Of a DNA stretch of 64,000 nt, positions 61,387 through 64,000 are shown piece by piece. The notes beneath the pieces were generated by a model. The model did not search any database and had not been told where the DNA came from. It worked only from the letters and a program-made list of their open reading frames with translations. A program made the position numbers and the translations under genes. Every line of letters begins with the position of its first letter. The stretch's first letter is position 1. This DNA is from Thozetella sp. PMI_491 (Eukaryota > Ascomycota > Sordariomycetes > Chaetosphaeriales > Chaetosphaeriaceae), in assembly GCA_021432635.1 (NCBI GenBank), contig MU270112.1, forward strand, positions 1 through 64,000. Reading direction: 5' to 3'.

Positions 61387-64000
61387 CTGCAACCACTACA
61401 TCTACGATCGTATCCCCTTATATTTTAAAAAACAAAGCGGCCAGCTGGCGCAGTGGATATATGGTTGTAAATACCGTAAATATCATCTAGTAAAAAGCGT
61501 TTTAAAACTAAAAAAAAAAGTAAAAAAACAGCCAGCCAGCCAGTTGAACTGCCCCCCCCACAAACCACACTAGTATCCACTATATCTACGCGAACGCGTC
61601 GCGTAAAGGATATTAAACTAAGCAACGCTATACGATCTTGATCAAGATGGCTTTGTTTCCAGCCGACTGCCTCCCCCCTGAGGGCGAGTTTAGCTCTCGA
61701 GAGGAGCTGTTTCGTTCAATCAACCAATGGGCATCAACCAGAGGATATAGCTTTACACCTAGCCGATCCACTAAAGAGAAGTCTGGAAAGCAAGTAATCA
61801 CATATGCTTGCGATCGATACGGCCAGCCGCTAAACCTAGATACTCCACGTGTACGAGCGACAGCTTCGCGTAAAACCAGTTGTTTATTCTTAGTCTTAGC
61901 TAAAGAGTCTCTTGATAAATCTACCTGGTCTTTAAAATATCAACCTAATCTATAACACTCTTATTATAATTATATGCCTATTATTTATATACTACTAGCT
62001 CATCCAGTCTATCGTCACCTTATAAAAGAAGATCTTATGACTATTACTAAGCTATCTAACACTGGTATACAACTATAAAATATCCAGGTATATATACAAT
62101 AAAATATATACTTAACTCTAGATCAATAAGATATTTATAATTAACTAGCTAATATACGACAAGTAAGTTATTAAGGCTAGAATCTAATTAATACTTTAGT
62201 AAGCTAGCTAAATATTAAAGGCTTTTAGAGCTGTATTTGCCACGATAAGGATACTAGTAAGATTAAAGCTATCCTTTTTACCCATCCTAATTCTTTAGCT
62301 TTCCTAAAGGCTTATCTAGATATAATAATCCTTAATAACACTTATAAAACTAATAAATACAAGATACTACTTCTTAATATAGTTAGTATAGATACTTGTT
62401 AACAATCGTTTTATATTAGCTTTACTTTTATAAATAGTAAGAATAAGGGAGATTTCCTCTAGGCTTTAGCTTAATTAAAGGTAATTTACTAAGCTTATAA
62501 TATATAGCTCCCATCTATAGTTCTTACAGATTGTTATTTAGCTTATATAAATGCTGTTTTAATTATGTTACAACACTAAGATCCTAGGGTTAGTATTCTT
62601 AATATATAGGAGATTCTTTCCTAAGATAGAAAGGGTGGAGACGAGTGGAGTATTAATCAACTAAGGGGTGTAGAATCTAGAGTGTAAGCTAATATAGCTT
62701 AAATAGATTAATTACTAAAGAGTAAAGGCTAACTGATCTATCTAGGTAGAGACTATGGTTTTATATATTAGGTTGCTCTTTATAACTTATTAGGCTTATT
62801 ATAATAATCTAAGTAATCTAGAGTATTAGGCTTATTATAATAATCTAGGTAATCCTTTTTAATTAGCTAAGTATTTATATAAATGCTTAAGGTATTTATT
62901 AGAGGTTCTACTCTTACTGATTATTACTTTAAAGTGCTAGGCCTTATTAGTAGTTATAAGGAGATAGCTAATACCTTAATTATAATATAAGCTCTTTCTT
63001 TTATATTAATATTTATAGCAACCTATAAGTAGGCCTTGTTTTATATTTATTAGTTAGTAGGTTATTATAATTCTTTCCTTTTTTATTGTTATATTTTAAT
63101 AAGATGTCTAATTATATAGAGAAATAAAATTTTATAGCTGATAAAACTTATAAGTGTTATATATTAGTTACTTAAATTGATTTATATAGGTTTATACTTT
63201 TGTTTAATATAATATATTCTTTTTATTTTAAATATAATCTAGCGTGTAAAATATTAGATAAAAAGATATTAAGATATTTTAAGTGTATAAAATAAGGTTA
63301 TATATATAATAAATCCTTAATAACTTTATCTTATAAGTCTTATAGGTCTTATATATTAAAGATATAGGTTTATTAATAATTATTAATAATATTAAAATAT
63401 TTAGATAATTAAAAGAGATTATATCTTAAAGAGGAAGAGGCTAAAAAAGTATTATTTATATTATAGATATAGATTTCTATTATAATTAGTTATCTAGCTT
63501 ATTTATATAAGTAGTATAAAGCTTTAAAGATAAAAGGTATAGACTTATTTACTTAAGGGTTTATAAACTTAAAAGTTAAAGAATTAATAAAGGCCTATAT
63601 TATTAACTACTTAAACAAGCTTAATATAAGGGATTCTTCTTCTTAGTTAGACTTTAGGTTAGACCCTTTTATATTAGCTGACTTTAGTTTAGTATAGGTT
63701 AGTTAAGATTCTAAAGGTAAAACTATTAAATAAGCTCTTATAAGTTCTTTAAGTGTTTATTAGGTTCTTATATATTTTTACTAGTATTATATCTTATTTA
63801 CTTAATTAAGTACTTTAATCTATCTTTAGTGTTATAAGAGTCTATAATATTCTCTATTTTATATTTTAGTTATTTGTTGACTTTTATATATTTATCTAGT
63901 CTAATATTTCTTAATACTAGTTTAAATAATAAGATATAAAAGATAAGGTGTATTTATATTATTAGGGGTAGTTTTAGCTTATAAGTAACTTTACTAGTTT
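61387..64000 (+). mobile_element. MULE (Hop-like) DNA transposon, incomplete at window end
   Basis: Transposase frame starts at Met 61647 (MALFPADCLPPEG). Residues about 16-100 match the zinc-binding FAR1/GCM1-like N-terminal domain of fungal Mutator-like transposases: EELFRSINQWASTRGYSF, then KQVITYACDRYGQPLN and KTSCLF. From about 61955 the frame is full of stops but still shows the MULE core, including NTYKTNKYKILLLNIVSID near 62335-62393 and LPSIVLTDCYLAYINAV near 62509-62560. In the former the first catalytic Asp appears changed; in the latter the LTD Asp remains. The first 300 bp are balanced in composition and open, while the rest is extremely AT-rich. The right end lies beyond the window, and no inverted-repeat pair could be checked. 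It cannot encode a working transposase. Confidence 0.75.

Noticed and set aside
61433-61470. tRNA gene suggested by a perfect A-box-like TGGCGCAGTGG
   Set aside because: The only B-box-like sequence is about 18 bp away, far too close for a tRNA.

Overview
This window looks like nuclear DNA of a filamentous ascomycete (Pezizomycotina). The genes have short introns of about 50-100 bp with GT-AG ends and CTAAC/CTAAT-like branch sites. The protein families are typically fungal: a highly reducing polyketide synthase (HR-PKS), an FSH1-type serine hydrolase, a DHA2 transporter, a cutinase, a HET-like protein and a small cysteine-rich secreted protein. The DNA alternates sharply between GC-balanced gene islands and very AT-rich blocks full of TpA and poor in CpA. 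That is the mark of repeat-induced point mutation (RIP). I cannot name the species.

Layout. 1-700: AT-rich edge with a short-motif palindromic repeat and an LTR-like relic. 1731-3419: secreted alkaline phosphatase (+), four exons, one intron apparently of GC-AG type. 3.88-4.53 kb: decayed gene for a protein with a C-terminal membrane segment (-). 4772-5827: zinc-independent MDR oxidoreductase (-). 6.0-6.3 kb: diverged tandem duplication leading into the first AT block (6.3-8.9 kb). 10165-13096: five-exon HET-like gene (+), isolated between AT blocks. 13.5-30.9 kb: large RIP block with a Fot1/pogo-like DNA transposon (14611-16485), a Copia fossil (16628-22920, two 559-bp LTRs, CTAAT target duplication) and a Gypsy fossil (23185-30225, two 329-bp LTRs, TTATA target duplication).

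31.7-51.1 kb: a probable biosynthetic cluster. It holds an eight-exon HR-PKS (KS-AT-DH-cMT-ER-KR-ACP, about 2672 aa), an FSH1-type hydrolase that could release the product, a DHA2 transporter, a cutinase and a wax-synthase-like membrane acyltransferase. The PKS has no release domain, so hydrolytic release by the neighbour, export by the transporter and acylation by the membrane enzyme form a coherent but untested pathway. I see no P450 and no pathway-specific transcription factor.

51.1-61.0 kb: gene-poor, with several decayed coding regions (an unrecognised frame at 54.1 kb, an alpha/beta-hydrolase fragment, a DOMON-cytochrome b561 gene). It also holds one good small gene, a two-exon secreted protein of about 90 aa with ten cysteines (59452-59807, -). 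61.0-64.0 kb: another AT block. It starts with a repeat also found at 6.34 kb and continues into a MULE (Hop-like) transposase whose first 300 bp look untouched and whose remainder is heavily RIP-mutated.

All exon boundaries were worked out by eye from splice signals, reading phase and family conservation. No transcript or database was consulted.
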